Source: Nonomuraea purpurea
GTDB lineage: Bacteria; Actinomycetota; Actinomycetes; Streptosporangiales; Streptosporangiaceae
Assembly: GCF_042650645.1 (NCBI RefSeq)
Contig: NZ_JBHSBI010000003.1
Location: forward strand, 310,001 to 374,000
Length of the DNA stretch: 64,000 nucleotides
Reading direction: 5' to 3'
Part shown: one piece after another, positions 25,337 to 34,168 of the stretch
How the letters are laid out: every line of letters starts with the position of its first letter
Position numbering within the stretch: position 1 is the first letter of the stretch
The notes under the pieces: generated by a model
The model's input: only the letters and a program-made list of their open reading frames with translations
Database searches by the model: none
What the model was told of the DNA's origin: nothing
Program-made: the position numbers and the translations under genes

Positions 25337-26575
25337 ATGCGTGTTGTGGTGATCGGAAGCGGCATCGTCGGAGCCGGCGCGGCCTACTACCTGACCGGTC
25401 GCGGAGCGACGGTGACGGTGGTGGACGGCGCGTACCCGGGTGAGGCGACGCAGGCGGGCGCGGGCATCGTGTGCCCGTGGGTGGACCATCCCGAGGACGA
25501 CGACTGGTACCAGTTGACCCGCGAGGGCGCCCGCCACTATCCGGGGCTGGTCGAGGAGCTGGGCGAGGACATCGGGTACGCCAAGGTGGGCGCGCTGCTC
25601 GTGGCCGAGGACCCGGCCGATCTGGAGCCGGTGCGGGCCCTGCTGCGCCGCCGTTACCTCGACGCGCCCGAGATGGGCGAGGTCACCGATGTGGACACGC
25701 CGTCCGAGTTGTTCCCGCCGCTGTCGGACACGCTGAGCGCGCTCCTGGTGCCGGGCGCCGCCCGGGTGGACGGGTGCGCGGTCCGCGACGCGCTCCTGAA
25801 TGCCGCCGTCGCCCGGGGAGCCGAGGTGCGGACGGCCGCCGCGACGCTCACCCCCGACGGGCAGGTACACCTGCACCCCGTCCCCGGCTCGATGGACGGC
25901 GAGCCGGGCGCGCCTGCCGAGCCCGGGTCCCGAACGCAAGCCGGAGCAGTCGGGAGCGCGGGGGGCGCGTCGTGGCGGCAGGCCGCTCCCCTCAGCCCCG
26001 GCACACCCCCGCCCGCCCCGACCGGCATCAGGACGTTCACCGGCGAGGGCGTCCCGCTGGAGGCCGACGCGGTGATCGTCGCCGCCGGGGCGTGGACGGG
26101 TGAGGTGTGCCGTCCGCTGGGTGTGGAGCTGCCGGTGTTCCCCAGGCGCGGGCAGATCCTGCACGCCACCTTGGAGGGGGTGGACACGGCCTGGTGGCCG
26201 ATGGTGCTGCCCAATGTCGGCCCGTACCTGCTGGGCTTCCCCGACGCGCGGGTCGTGATCGGGGCGACCGTGGAGGACGTGGGCTTCGCGCCCCGGGTCA
26301 CCATGGGCGGCCTCCAGGAGGTGATCGAGGCGGGCCTGCGGATCGCACCGGGACTGTTCGGCGCGACGGTGTCGGAGGTCCGGGTGGGGCTGCGTCCGGT
26401 GTACGCCCCCGGTCCCGCCCTCATCGGTCCGCTCAGCCACCGCGTGGTGGTGGCGACGGGCCTGAGCGCGTACGGTCTGACGGCGGGCCCGTTCACCGGC
26501 CGCATCGCCGCCGCGCTGGCCCTCGGCGAGGAGCCGCCGCTGGACATCACCCCCTACGCACCCGCCATCGGGTGA
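25337..26575 (+). CDS. FAD-dependent oxidoreductase, DadA / glycine-oxidase family
   Basis: 412 residues. N-terminal dinucleotide motif VIGSGIVGAGAAYYL (GxGxxG), then GEATQAGAGIVCPW, typical of amino-acid oxidase or dehydrogenase (DAO family) proteins; C-terminal VVVATGLSAYGLTAGPFTG is the family's FAD-closing segment. A variable insert of about 45 residues (190-235) is Gly/Pro-rich. Likely oxidises a D-amino acid or secondary amine; the substrate is not determinable. Confidence 0.88.
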   Translation: MRVVVIGSGIVGAGAAYYLTGRGATVTVVDGAYPGEATQAGAGIVCPWVDHPEDDDWYQLTREGARHYPGLVEELGEDIGYAKVGALLVAEDPADLEPVRALLRRRYLDAPEMGEVTDVDTPSELFPPLSDTLSALLVPGAARVDGCAVRDALLNAAVARGAEVRTAAATLTPDGQVHLHPVPGSMDGEPGAPAEPGSRTQAGAVGSAGGASWRQAAPLSPGTPPPAPTGIRTFTGEGVPLEADAVIVAAGAWTGEVCRPLGVELPVFPRRGQILHATLEGVDTAWWPMVLPNVGPYLLGFPDARVVIGATVEDVGFAPRVTMGGLQEVIEAGLRIAPGLFGATVSEVRVGLRPVYAPGPALIGPLSHRVVVATGLSAYGLTAGPFTGRIAAALALGEEPPLDITPYAPAIG

Positions 26576-26614
26576 CCCGAGCGGGCCTGCCGCAACCTCA
26601 CCAATTACAGGACG

Positions 26615-26653
26615 TATGATCGATTTCCTCCCCACCGTGTCGCCGTGGGGAGG
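26615..26653 (+). promoter_or_regulatory. Promoter -10 and ribosome-site hairpin of the DUF3152 gene
   Basis: TATGAT at 26615-26620 is a good -10 element. Starting about 7 bp further on, CCTCCCCAC (26627-26635) pairs perfectly with GTGGGGAGG (26645-26653). The second arm contains the ribosome-binding site GGGGAGG, which lies 5 nt before the ATG at 26659. The predicted 5' leader is therefore almost entirely a stem that hides its own ribosome site. Confidence 0.55.
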
Positions 26654-26658
26654 CCACG

Positions 26659-27387
26659 ATGCCGCTGTTCGGGCCGCTGTTGCTGCTGCTCATGCTCGTG
26701 GCCGGATGCGGCTCCGCGACGCCCGCCCCGCCGCTCGCCCCTGCCCCGCTCGCCTCTGCCCCGCTCAACCAGGCCGAGCCGACGCCGCCCATGATGCCGC
26801 GCCGGCGTCCGGCGCAGGAGGTTCGGGTGCCGTTCGAGGCCTCGGGCAGGTATGCGGTCGTGCGCGGCGAGGCGCCCCCGAGGCCGGGCCGGGGCGCGGT
26901 GGTGCGGTACCTGGTGGAGGTGGAGCGCGGCCTGCCGTTCGACCCGGACGCCTTCGCCGCCGAGGTTCACCGCACGCTCAACGACGTACGCGGCTGGGCC
27001 CGCTTCCAGCGGGTCGACCAAGGCCCGGTCCACGTCCGGGTCGCCCTGTCGAGCCCCGGCCTGACCATCAGCCAGTGCCTCCCGCTGCGCACCGGCGGCG
27101 AACTGTCCTGCTGGAACGGCACCCGTTCCGTCATCAACGCCCTGCGCTGGGCGAAGGGAGTGCCGCAGTACGAGGGGGACCTGGCCGCCTACCGCCAGTA
27201 CGTCATCAGCCACGAGGTCGGCCACAGCCTCGGACACGACCACCTGCCCTGCCCCGGCGCCGGGCGCCTCGCCCCGGTCATGACGCAGCAGTCGAAGTCG
27301 CTCGGCCGCTGCCGCCCCAATCCCTGGCCCTTCCCCACGCGCAGGGGCGAGGAGAGGGAGGAGGAAACTGAAGATCAACGACCATGA
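26659..27387 (+). CDS. DUF3152 lipoprotein, putative zinc metalloprotease
   Basis: 242 residues. Lipobox LMLVAGC at the end of a hydrophobic signal (Cys17), Ala/Pro-rich linker, then the DUF3152 domain with the extended zinc motif HEVGHSLGHDH near residue 191 (HExxHxxGxxH). Actinobacterial-specific, cell-surface protein; proteolytic activity is inferred from the motif only. The acidic C-terminal tail (RRGEEREEETEDQRP) is unusual. Confidence 0.85.
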   Translation: MPLFGPLLLLLMLVAGCGSATPAPPLAPAPLASAPLNQAEPTPPMMPRRRPAQEVRVPFEASGRYAVVRGEAPPRPGRGAVVRYLVEVERGLPFDPDAFAAEVHRTLNDVRGWARFQRVDQGPVHVRVALSSPGLTISQCLPLRTGGELSCWNGTRSVINALRWAKGVPQYEGDLAAYRQYVISHEVGHSLGHDHLPCPGAGRLAPVMTQQSKSLGRCRPNPWPFPTRRGEEREEETEDQRP

Positions 27388-27405
27388 GCCGAGGAAGGAC
27401 AGCCA

Positions 27406-28869
27406 ATGATCAGGATTGACGGCGGCAGGGTGAGGGGAACGACGGGACAGGACGGCGGCAGGGTGAGGGGAACGACGGGACAGGACGGTGTCACGGTCTT
27501 CAAGGGCATACCCTTCGCGAAGGCGCCGTTCGGCCCGCTCAGGTTCGCCGCGCCCGTCCCGCCCGATCCATGGGACGGTGTGCTGGCCGCCGACCGGTTC
27601 GGCCCCCGTCCACCGCAGGCGCCGATGATGCCCGGCGCGCCCTCGTGGAACCCTGACGACGGCCTCGACATCCTCACCGTGAACGTCTGGACCCCCGACG
27701 CGGGCGGCTCCGGCCTGCCGGTGATGGTATGGATCTACGGCGGCGCGTTCCGCTTCGGCTCCGCCGACCTGCCCCTGCACGACGGCGGCAGGCTGGCGGG
27801 GCAGGGCGTCGTGGTGGTGACGTTCAACTACCGGGTCGGGTTCGAGGGCTTCGGCCATGTTCCCGGCGCGCCCGGCAACAGGGCGTTCCTGGACCAGGTG
27901 GCGGCGTTGCGGTGGGTGCAGGGCAACATCGCGGCGTTCGGCGGCGATCCTGGCAGGGTAACGGTGTTCGGTCAGTCGGCGGGGGCGGTCTCGATCGCGT
28001 CGCTGCTGGCGATGCCGATGGCCGACGGGTTGTTCGGGCGGGCGATCGCGCAGAGCGTCTGCGGGGTTTACTTCACACCCGCTCATGCCGAGCGTGTCAC
28101 ACGGGAGATCTCGGGGCGGATCGGGTCCCTGCGTGACAGTGCGCCGGAGGAGTTGGTGGCGGTGTCGGAAGCCATCGCCAACGAGGACATAACCGGGAAT
28201 TTCGCTAAATGGGGGCCCATGGGCTTCGCCGGGCTCGCCTTCGCCCCCGTGGTGGACGGCGAGGTCCTGCCCGACACCCCGTGGAACGCCCTCGCGGCGG
28301 GCGCCGGGCGCGACGTCGATCTGATCGTGGGTTACACCCGGGACGAGTACCAGATGGTGCACGCCATGAGCGGCGGCTGGAGCGCCGGGCTCGCTCCCGC
28401 CATGGACGCCCTCGCCCCCTCGGGCGCCGAGTCCGCCTACCGCACCACACATCCCGACATATCCGACGATGACCTGTACGTACGGCTGATGTCCGACTGG
28501 ATGTTCCGCATGCCGAGCGCCCTCCTGGCCGACGCCCACACAGGGACGACGTACGCCTACGAGCTGACCTGGGCGCCGTCGCCGACCTTCAAGGCCTGCC
28601 ACATGCTGGACGTGCCGCTCACGTTCGGGAACGTGAGCGACCAGATGGCGACGATGTTGTCCGGCGACTCGCCCGACCTGCCGGGCCTGTCGGAGCAGTT
28701 CCGCACGGCCTGGCTCGGCTTCGCCACCACGGGCGACCCCGGATGGCCGCGTTACGAGGCGGGCGTCGCCACGACACACCTGTTCGACGTCACGCCCTCC
28801 GACGTCGACGACCCGGAGGCGGCCTCCCACGCCATCTGGTCGAAGACGGGCTTCCCGGCAATCGCCTAG
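27406..28869 (+). CDS. Type B carboxylesterase
   Basis: 487 residues of the alpha/beta-hydrolase fold. Family start VTVFKGIPFAKAPFGPLRF, oxyanion segment VWIYGGAFRFGS, nucleophile elbow VFGQSAGAVS, acid in YTRDEYQ, and a His in ACHMLDVPL. It hydrolyses esters; substrate unknown. Its first ~35 residues hold a perfect tandem duplication, described separately, which lengthens the N-terminus before the conserved region. Confidence 0.9.
   Translation: MIRIDGGRVRGTTGQDGGRVRGTTGQDGVTVFKGIPFAKAPFGPLRFAAPVPPDPWDGVLAADRFGPRPPQAPMMPGAPSWNPDDGLDILTVNVWTPDAGGSGLPVMVWIYGGAFRFGSADLPLHDGGRLAGQGVVVVTFNYRVGFEGFGHVPGAPGNRAFLDQVAALRWVQGNIAAFGGDPGRVTVFGQSAGAVSIASLLAMPMADGLFGRAIAQSVCGVYFTPAHAERVTREISGRIGSLRDSAPEELVAVSEAIANEDITGNFAKWGPMGFAGLAFAPVVDGEVLPDTPWNALAAGAGRDVDLIVGYTRDEYQMVHAMSGGWSAGLAPAMDALAPSGAESAYRTTHPDISDDDLYVRLMSDWMFRMPSALLADAHTGTTYAYELTWAPSPTFKACHMLDVPLTFGNVSDQMATMLSGDSPDLPGLSEQFRTAWLGFATTGDPGWPRYEAGVATTHLFDVTPSDVDDPEAASHAIWSKTGFPAIA
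27421..27486 (+). repeat. Perfect 33-bp tandem duplication inside the carboxylesterase gene
   Basis: The 33 bases at 27421-27453 are repeated without a mismatch at 27454-27486. The unit is 11 codons (GGRVRGTTGQD), so the reading frame is kept. Confidence 0.97.
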
Positions 28870-28922
28870 AAAGGCCATGACCGCTCTTCCGGCCGGAAAG
28901 AGGCGCCGGCGCGGTAAGGGGC

Positions 28923-29489
28923 TCAGCGGTCTTCGTCAGGGCGGTCGAACAGCAGGTCGTTCGCGCGGGCGAGGACCTGGGCCCGGGTGCGGTCGCCGTG
29001 GCCGGCGGCGAGGAAGTGCAGGCCGATGGCCAGGCAGAAGGCGAGCATGCTGCGGGCCTCGACCTCGTCGGCATCGGAGCAGAAGGTGCCGATCATCTCG
29101 CGCAGCAGTTCCATGCGCCTGTCGTCCACCCGTCGCAGACGTTCGGCGACCGCCGCGTCGCGCCTGGCCCAGTCGCGGACCGCGAGGTCGATGGGCAGCA
29201 GGCGGTCGCTGGAGAAGGTGAGCATGCCCGCACGCTGGATCTTGGTCCTCGGGTCGCCGCCCTCGCGCTCGACGCGCTCGAGCACCTCGTCGGTGCTCTC
29301 CCGTTCCCAGGCGTCCAGCATCGCCTTCAGCAGCGCGTCGCGGTCGGCGAAGTACCCGTAGAAGCCGCCTTTCGTCACGCCGAGCCTCTTGGCCAGCGCC
29401 TCGACGCGGACGGCGTCCGGGCCACCGGCGGCCAGCGCCCGCAGCCCCTCTTCAACCCATCGCTCACGCTGGGTGCGTATGACGCCCAC
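28923..29489 (-). CDS. TetR-family repressor
   Basis: 188 residues from GTG 29489 (preceded by GGGGTGGG); GTG 29504 is the alternative. N-terminal HTH reads VEALAKRLGVTKGGFYGYFADRDALL, the standard TetR form. The ligand-binding domain shows nothing diagnostic. It is divergent from the DUF2867-like gene, with two matched operators between them, and so very likely represses that gene and itself. Confidence 0.92.
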   Translation of the reverse strand: MGVIRTQRERWVEEGLRALAAGGPDAVRVEALAKRLGVTKGGFYGYFADRDALLKAMLDAWERESTDEVLERVEREGGDPRTKIQRAGMLTFSSDRLLPIDLAVRDWARRDAAVAERLRRVDDRRMELLREMIGTFCSDADEVEARSMLAFCLAIGLHFLAAGHGDRTRAQVLARANDLLFDRPDEDR

Positions 29490-29516
29490 TGTGTCCCACC
29501 CCACTTCTCCGCCCTA

Positions 29517-29567
29517 TATACGCCACCGTATACAGGGGTCTAACCTCAGTTTATACGGTGGCGTATA
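29517..29567. promoter_or_regulatory. Pair of TetR operators
   Basis: TATACGCCACCGTATA (29517-29532) and TATACGGTGGCGTATA (29552-29567) are exact reverse complements of each other. Each also has palindromic arms TATACG-N4-CGTATA. Centres are 35 bp apart. The second ends 1 bp before the ATG of the right-hand gene. Confidence 0.85.
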
Positions 29568-29568
29568 C

Positions 29569-30123
29569 ATGAAGGCGGTCGCTCTCATGAGGCTTCTCAG
29601 GTCGGAACACGCGCGGGACCTCGACGGCATGGACTGCGCCGTGGGGGTGGACAATGTCCCCGAATCCGTCCGCACTCTCAGCTCGTTGCCCGACCTCCAC
29701 TACGCCGACTGCTTCACCCTGTCCACCGACGCCGAGGCGACGCCGGAGCAGTGGGCTCGGACGACGTTCGGCGACGTCCCCAACGCCGGGGAGCGACTGA
29801 TCTGGCGCGGTTTCCTCGGGCTCCGGCTCAGCCGGGGGCGGTCGCCGGAGACGGTGGCCGGATGGCGGATCACCGCACGCGGCCAGGACTGGATCCGGCT
29901 TGAGGCCGCCTCCTGGTTCCTGACCGCCAACCTGGTCCTGCGGGCAGCCGATGGGCGGGTGTCGCTGGGAACCTTCCTGCGCCATGACCGGCACCTGGGC
30001 CACGGGGTGTGGAGGACGTTGTCCCCCGTCCACCGCTACTTGGCGCCCAGAGCGCTCCGCGCCGCCGTGGCCAGGAACGAACGGCGACACCGATCCAGTC
30101 AGCGGGGTGATCAAGCAACCTGA
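29569..30123 (+). CDS. DUF2867-like protein under TetR control
   Basis: 184 residues. The start codon lies directly behind the second operator, so the transcript is probably leaderless or the operator covers the ribosome site. The pattern (AVGVDN.P, W.R..FG..P, WRITARGQDWIRLEA, VSLGTFLRHD) is like the DUF2867 family often paired with TetR regulators. Function unknown; no membrane segments. Confidence 0.75.
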   Translation: MKAVALMRLLRSEHARDLDGMDCAVGVDNVPESVRTLSSLPDLHYADCFTLSTDAEATPEQWARTTFGDVPNAGERLIWRGFLGLRLSRGRSPETVAGWRITARGQDWIRLEAASWFLTANLVLRAADGRVSLGTFLRHDRHLGHGVWRTLSPVHRYLAPRALRAAVARNERRHRSSQRGDQAT

Positions 30124-30188
30124 CCTATCGCGATATATCGTAGGTCGGGAAACACGACGGGTTGAACGGACTTACAGGGAGTGTGGCG

Positions 30189-31304
30189 ATGGCAGGAAAG
30201 GCACGCAGGGTCCTCGCAGGTGGCGTGGCCCTGGCCGCGGCCGGCTGGGTGTTGCGTGAGGTGCCCGCCGAGCTGGGCGTGCGACCTCTGACCTCGGGCC
30301 CCGACCGGGTCGCCAGGATCCGGCGTTCGCCGCAGTTCGTCAACGGCGCGTTCGCCAATCCGATGCCCGAGCCGACGACCATGATGACCACCCCGCCCGT
30401 CGGCCTGGTCGGCGAGCTGGCCAAGGACAGGCAGCAGCGCCGCCCCGCCGGTCTGATCCCGATGCGCATCCCGCCGTCCGATGCGCCGCCCGCCGACGGC
30501 CTGCGCGCCACCTGGTACGGCCACGCCTCCACGCTGGTGGAGCTGGAGGGCAGGCGGGTGCTGTTCGACCCGGTGTGGAGCAGGCGCCCCTCCCCCTCGC
30601 AGCTCGTCGGCCCGAAGCGGCACCACCCGGTGCCCGTGGAGCTGATCGAGCTGCCGCAGGTCGACGCGATCGCGATCTCGCACGACCACTACGACCACCT
30701 CGACATGGCCACCGTCAGGTCGCTGACGCGCACGCAGAAGGCCCCGTTCCTGGTGCCGCTGGGCATCGGGGCGCACCTGGAGCGGTGGGGCGTGCCCGCG
30801 TACCGGATCATCGAGCTCGACTGGGAGGAGGAGACCTCGGTCGCGGGGCTGCGTTTCGTCGCGACGGCGGCCAGGCACTTCTCGGGGCGCACGTTCAGCC
30901 GCAACGACACGCTGTGGGGCTCGTGGGTGGTGACAGGCGCGAGCAAGCGCGTCTTCTACGCGGGCGACTCCGGCTACTTCCGGGGTTACCGGGGCATCGG
31001 GTCGCAGCACGGGCCGTTCGATCTGACGTTGATGCCGATCGGCGCCTACAGCCCCGCCTGGCCGGACATCCACATGAACCCGGAGGAGGCCATCACCGCC
31101 CACCTCGACCTGGGCGGCGAGCTGCTGCTGCCGGTGCACTGGGCCACGTTCACGCTGGCCCTGCACCCGTGGGCGGAGCCGGTGGAGCGGCTGTGGCGCG
31201 AGGCCAAGGCGCGGGACGTGAAGATCGTCGTGCCCCGGCCGGGCGAGGCCGTCGACGCCGCAGCCGCGCCGTCCGTTGACGGCTGGTGGGAGATCCTGGC
31301 CTAA
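30189..31304 (+). CDS. MBL-fold metallo-hydrolase (NAPE-PLD/UlaG-like)
   Basis: 371 residues from ATG 30189 behind AGGGAG. Metal motif SHDHYDHLD (HxHxDH) plus later His (ATAARHFSGR), Asp (YAGDSGYF) and His (PVHWATF) positions. An N-terminal hydrophobic stretch (AGGVALAAAGWVL) may anchor it. The arrangement FDPVWSRRPSPSQLVGPKR is typical of the L-ascorbate-6-phosphate lactonase/NAPE phospholipase-like group. Its TAA overlaps the rmlB stop on the other strand by 2 bp. Confidence 0.88.
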   Translation: MAGKARRVLAGGVALAAAGWVLREVPAELGVRPLTSGPDRVARIRRSPQFVNGAFANPMPEPTTMMTTPPVGLVGELAKDRQQRRPAGLIPMRIPPSDAPPADGLRATWYGHASTLVELEGRRVLFDPVWSRRPSPSQLVGPKRHHPVPVELIELPQVDAIAISHDHYDHLDMATVRSLTRTQKAPFLVPLGIGAHLERWGVPAYRIIELDWEEETSVAGLRFVATAARHFSGRTFSRNDTLWGSWVVTGASKRVFYAGDSGYFRGYRGIGSQHGPFDLTLMPIGAYSPAWPDIHMNPEEAITAHLDLGGELLLPVHWATFTLALHPWAEPVERLWREAKARDVKIVVPRPGEAVDAAAAPSVDGWWEILA

Positions 31305-32230
31305 CGCTTCTCCTTCCACCAGGACGGGTTGTCCGCATACCAGCGGACGGTCTCGGCCAGGCCCCGCTCGAAGTCGACACCCGGCCGGTAGCCGAGGGCG
31401 CGCAGCTTGGCGTCGTCCAGCGAGTAGCGGCGGTCGTGTCCCTTCCTGTCGGCCACCCGCTCCACCATGTCCCAGTCCGCGCCGACGGCGGCCAGCAGCC
31501 GCCCGGTGAGTTCCAGGTTGGTGAGCGAGGTGCTGCCGGCCACGTTGTAGACCTCGCCGGGCACGCCGTGCTCGGCGACGATCCTGATCGCCCGGCAGTG
31601 GTCGTCGACGTGGATCCACTCCCTGACGTTGCCGCCGTCGCCGTAGAGGGGGACCTTGCGGCCGGTGAGCAGGTTCGTGACGAACAGGGGGATGATCTTC
31701 TCGGGGAACTGGCGGGGGCCGTAGGTGTTGCCGCACCGGGTGATCACGACGGGCAGCCCGTGCGTGGTCGCGTCGGCCAGGGCGACCAGGTCGCCGCCGG
31801 CCTTCGAGGCCGCGTACGGCGAACGCGGGCGCAGCGGCGCCTGCTCCTCCCACGAGCCCGTCTCGATGCTGCCGTACACCTCGTCGGTGGACACGTGCAC
31901 CACCTTGGGGACCTCGGCGTCCAGGCAGGCCCGCATGAGCGCCTGGACGCCGAGGACGTTGGTGCGCACGAACTCCGCGGCCCCTTCGATCGACCGGTCG
32001 ACGTGCGACTCGGCCGCGAAGTTGACCACGAGGTCGTGGCCGGGCACGATCCTGCGCAGCAGGCCGGCGTCGCAGATGTCGCCCTCGACGACCTCGCAGT
32101 CGGCGCCGTCCAGGTTGGCCGGGTCGGCGGCGTAGGTCAGCCGGTCCAGGACCGTGATCCGCTCCGCGGCGGCCGTGCGGACGAAGTGCGAGCCGATGAA
32201 CCCGGCGCCGCCGGTGACGAGAATCCTCAT
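31301..32230 (-). CDS. rmlB: dTDP-glucose 4,6-dehydratase
   Basis: 309 residues. Makes dTDP-4-keto-6-deoxyglucose, the branch point of deoxysugars. Shows VTGGAGFIGSHF, TDEVYGS (catalytic Asp-Glu), YAASK (Tyr-Lys), RCGNTYGPRQFPEKIIP and YGDGGNVREWIHVDDH. Last gene of the 15-gene leftward polyketide operon; its ATG overlaps the stop of the preceding oxidoreductase (ATGA). Together with rmlA and the rmlC-like gene at the right end it feeds the two glycosyltransferases. Confidence 0.95.
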   Translation of the reverse strand: MRILVTGGAGFIGSHFVRTAAAERITVLDRLTYAADPANLDGADCEVVEGDICDAGLLRRIVPGHDLVVNFAAESHVDRSIEGAAEFVRTNVLGVQALMRACLDAEVPKVVHVSTDEVYGSIETGSWEEQAPLRPRSPYAASKAGGDLVALADATTHGLPVVITRCGNTYGPRQFPEKIIPLFVTNLLTGRKVPLYGDGGNVREWIHVDDHCRAIRIVAEHGVPGEVYNVAGSTSLTNLELTGRLLAAVGADWDMVERVADRKGHDRRYSLDDAKLRALGYRPGVDFERGLAETVRWYADNPSWWKEKR

Positions 32231-33090
32231 CGCGCGGCCAGGGCGGTCTCCACGACCACCGCGCTGTCCTCGTCGCCTCGGCCCGCGGCGACCGCCTCGT
32301 CCAGCCGTTCGGCCGCCCGCGAGCACACCGGCAGGCTCAGCCCGCCCGCGTCGGCGTCGGAGGCGGCCAGGTGCAGGTCCTTGGCCATGAGCCGGGCGCG
32401 GAAGGCGGCCGGCTCGTAGGAGCCGTCGCGCATGAACGCGGCGCGGAAGGCCAGGGCCGGCGAGCAGAACGCGCTGCCCGTGATCGCGTTGATCAGCATG
32501 GTGCGGTCGAGCCCCGCCCGCACGCCGAGCGCGACCGCCTCGGCCAGGCCGACGGTCTGCACGCCGAGCAGCAGGTTGAAGGCGAGCTTCATGGTGCACG
32601 CCATGCCGGGCGGGCCCAGGTAGCGCAGTTCCCCGCCGATGGCCGTCAGGACGTGCTCGATCTCGGCCACGTCCCGCTGGTCACCGGCCGCGAACAGGCG
32701 CAGCTTGCCCTGGGCGGCCATGGCCGGGTTGCCGATCAGGCACAACTCCACCCGGCGCACCCCGTGGGCGGCCAGCCGCTCGGCCGCCGCGGCGGCGTAG
32801 GCGGCCGAGGTGGTGGTGGTGTCGACGACGACGGTGCCGGGCTTGAGCGCCGGGAGCATCCGCTCGAACAGCGTCTCCTCCACGGCCTGCTCATCGGCCA
32901 GGCTGAGCAGGACGACGTCGTTGTCTCCGGCGGCGTCCTGCGGCTGCGCCGCCCAGACGGCGCCCGCCTGGATCAGCGGCTCGGCCTTGGCGGCCGTCCT
33001 GTTGTGCACGGTGAGCGGGAAGCCGGACTGCAGCAGGCGTGTGGCCATGCCCGCGCCCATCGCGCCGAGTCCGACCACGGCCAGGCTCAT
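32227..33090 (-). CDS. NAD(P)-binding oxidoreductase, beta-hydroxyacid dehydrogenase-like
   Basis: 287 residues. Intact Rossmann motif VVGLGAMGAGMA, substrate-region lysine in CTMKLAFN (the catalytic-Lys position of HIBADH/6PGDH-like enzymes). The usual PVSGG box is replaced by LCLIGNPAM, so the substrate should differ from common hydroxyacids. A tailoring reductase in the polyketide pathway is likely. A degenerate homologue lies at 50695-51531. Confidence 0.82.
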   Translation of the reverse strand: MSLAVVGLGAMGAGMATRLLQSGFPLTVHNRTAAKAEPLIQAGAVWAAQPQDAAGDNDVVLLSLADEQAVEETLFERMLPALKPGTVVVDTTTTSAAYAAAAAERLAAHGVRRVELCLIGNPAMAAQGKLRLFAAGDQRDVAEIEHVLTAIGGELRYLGPPGMACTMKLAFNLLLGVQTVGLAEAVALGVRAGLDRTMLINAITGSAFCSPALAFRAAFMRDGSYEPAAFRARLMAKDLHLAASDADAGGLSLPVCSRAAERLDEAVAAGRGDEDSAVVVETALAAR

Positions 33091-33470
33091 GACGCCTCCG
33101 CGGGCTGGGTGTCGGCCGACAACTGGGAGATGCAGCGCATGGTGGCGTTGCGGAAGTAGGAGCCGAACGCCTCCGTCGTGCTGGTGTCACGCTGCTGCTG
33201 CAGGTAGGGGGCGAGTTTGGCCTCCAGCGAGTGCACGCCGCCGTGCTTTGCCATCGTCTTGGAGACGGCCTCCAGTGTGCCCTCGTAGTGGATGACCCTG
33301 ACCATGAAGTCGTCCTTGATGAACACGGCGGTGCCGAGCAGCCGGCCCACCTCGTTGCCCTCCTCGTCGCGCAGGACCGAGGTGCCCAGCCGCTTGAAGT
33401 TCTGGAAGATCTCGGCGATCTCGTCCTCGTGCCCCGGCTTGACCCGGTAGGTGATCGCGGCGTACGTCAT
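33087..33470 (-). CDS. SchA/CurD-like domain protein
   Basis: 127 residues from ATG 33470 behind GAGGAA. The pattern MTYAAITYRVKPGHEDEIAE...LGTAVFIKDDFMVRVIHYEG is that of SchA/CurD-like proteins (WhiE ORF I type) found in spore-pigment and pentangular polyketide clusters. Their exact job is not settled; a ferredoxin-like cyclase or oxygenase helper role is assumed. ATGA overlap with the next gene. Confidence 0.82.
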   Translation of the reverse strand: MTYAAITYRVKPGHEDEIAEIFQNFKRLGTSVLRDEEGNEVGRLLGTAVFIKDDFMVRVIHYEGTLEAVSKTMAKHGGVHSLEAKLAPYLQQQRDTSTTEAFGSYFRNATMRCISQLSADTQPAEAS

Positions 33471-34168
33471 CACATTCCTCCATCGACGTTGAGCGTGGTT
33501 CCGGTGATGTAGCGGGACTGGTCCCCGGCCAGGAAGAGCACGGCCTGCGCCACCTCTTCCGCGGTGCCGAGCCGCCCCAGCGCGGTCATGCCGGCCAGCC
33601 GCTCGCGCAGGTGCGGCGGCGGGCCCTCGCCCGGGCCTTGCGCGTCGACGACGCCGGGCGCGACCGCGTTCACCCTGATGCCGCGCGGGCCGAGCTCGCG
33701 GGCGAGCGTGCGGGTGAGCCCGATGAGCGCGGCCTTGGACGCGGTGTAGTGGGCGCTGGCGGGACGGCCGCGCAGCGCGACGGACGCGCTGAGGTTGACC
33801 ACCGAGGCGCCGTCGGACAGCAGGCCCAGCGCGTGCCTGGTGACCAGGTAGACGGAGGTCAGGTTGGCGTCCATGATCTCGTGCCACTGGTCGGGGTCAA
33901 GCTTGTCCACGGGGCACATGCCGTCGACCCCGGCGTTGTTGACCAGCACGTCGAGGCCGCCCAGACGCCGCCGGCAGGTCTCGACGAGCGCGGTCACGTC
34001 CGCCTCTTGGGTGACGTCGGCGGTGACGAGCTCGTACGGGAGGTCGGCGGGCGCGCCGCGGTGGCAGGCCACCACGCGCGCCCCGGCGGCGGCCAGGGCG
34101 CGGGCGGTGGCCGCGCCGATGCCGCGCGACCCGCCGGTGACCAGCACCCGCTTGCCGGCGTACATCAT
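33470..34168 (-). CDS. SDR ketoreductase (FabG-like)
   Basis: 232 residues. TGGSRGIG cofactor motif, NNAG, catalytic Ser (NLSAS) and YTASK Tyr-Lys pair all present, and the VDGGM end of FabG-type reductases. One of four SDRs in the cluster; as an intact enzyme inside the core operon it is a candidate for reducing a keto group on the nascent chain or a ring intermediate. Start overlaps the previous stop. Confidence 0.9.
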   Translation of the reverse strand: MMYAGKRVLVTGGSRGIGAATARALAAAGARVVACHRGAPADLPYELVTADVTQEADVTALVETCRRRLGGLDVLVNNAGVDGMCPVDKLDPDQWHEIMDANLTSVYLVTRHALGLLSDGASVVNLSASVALRGRPASAHYTASKAALIGLTRTLARELGPRGIRVNAVAPGVVDAQGPGEGPPPHLRERLAGMTALGRLGTAEEVAQAVLFLAGDQSRYITGTTLNVDGGM

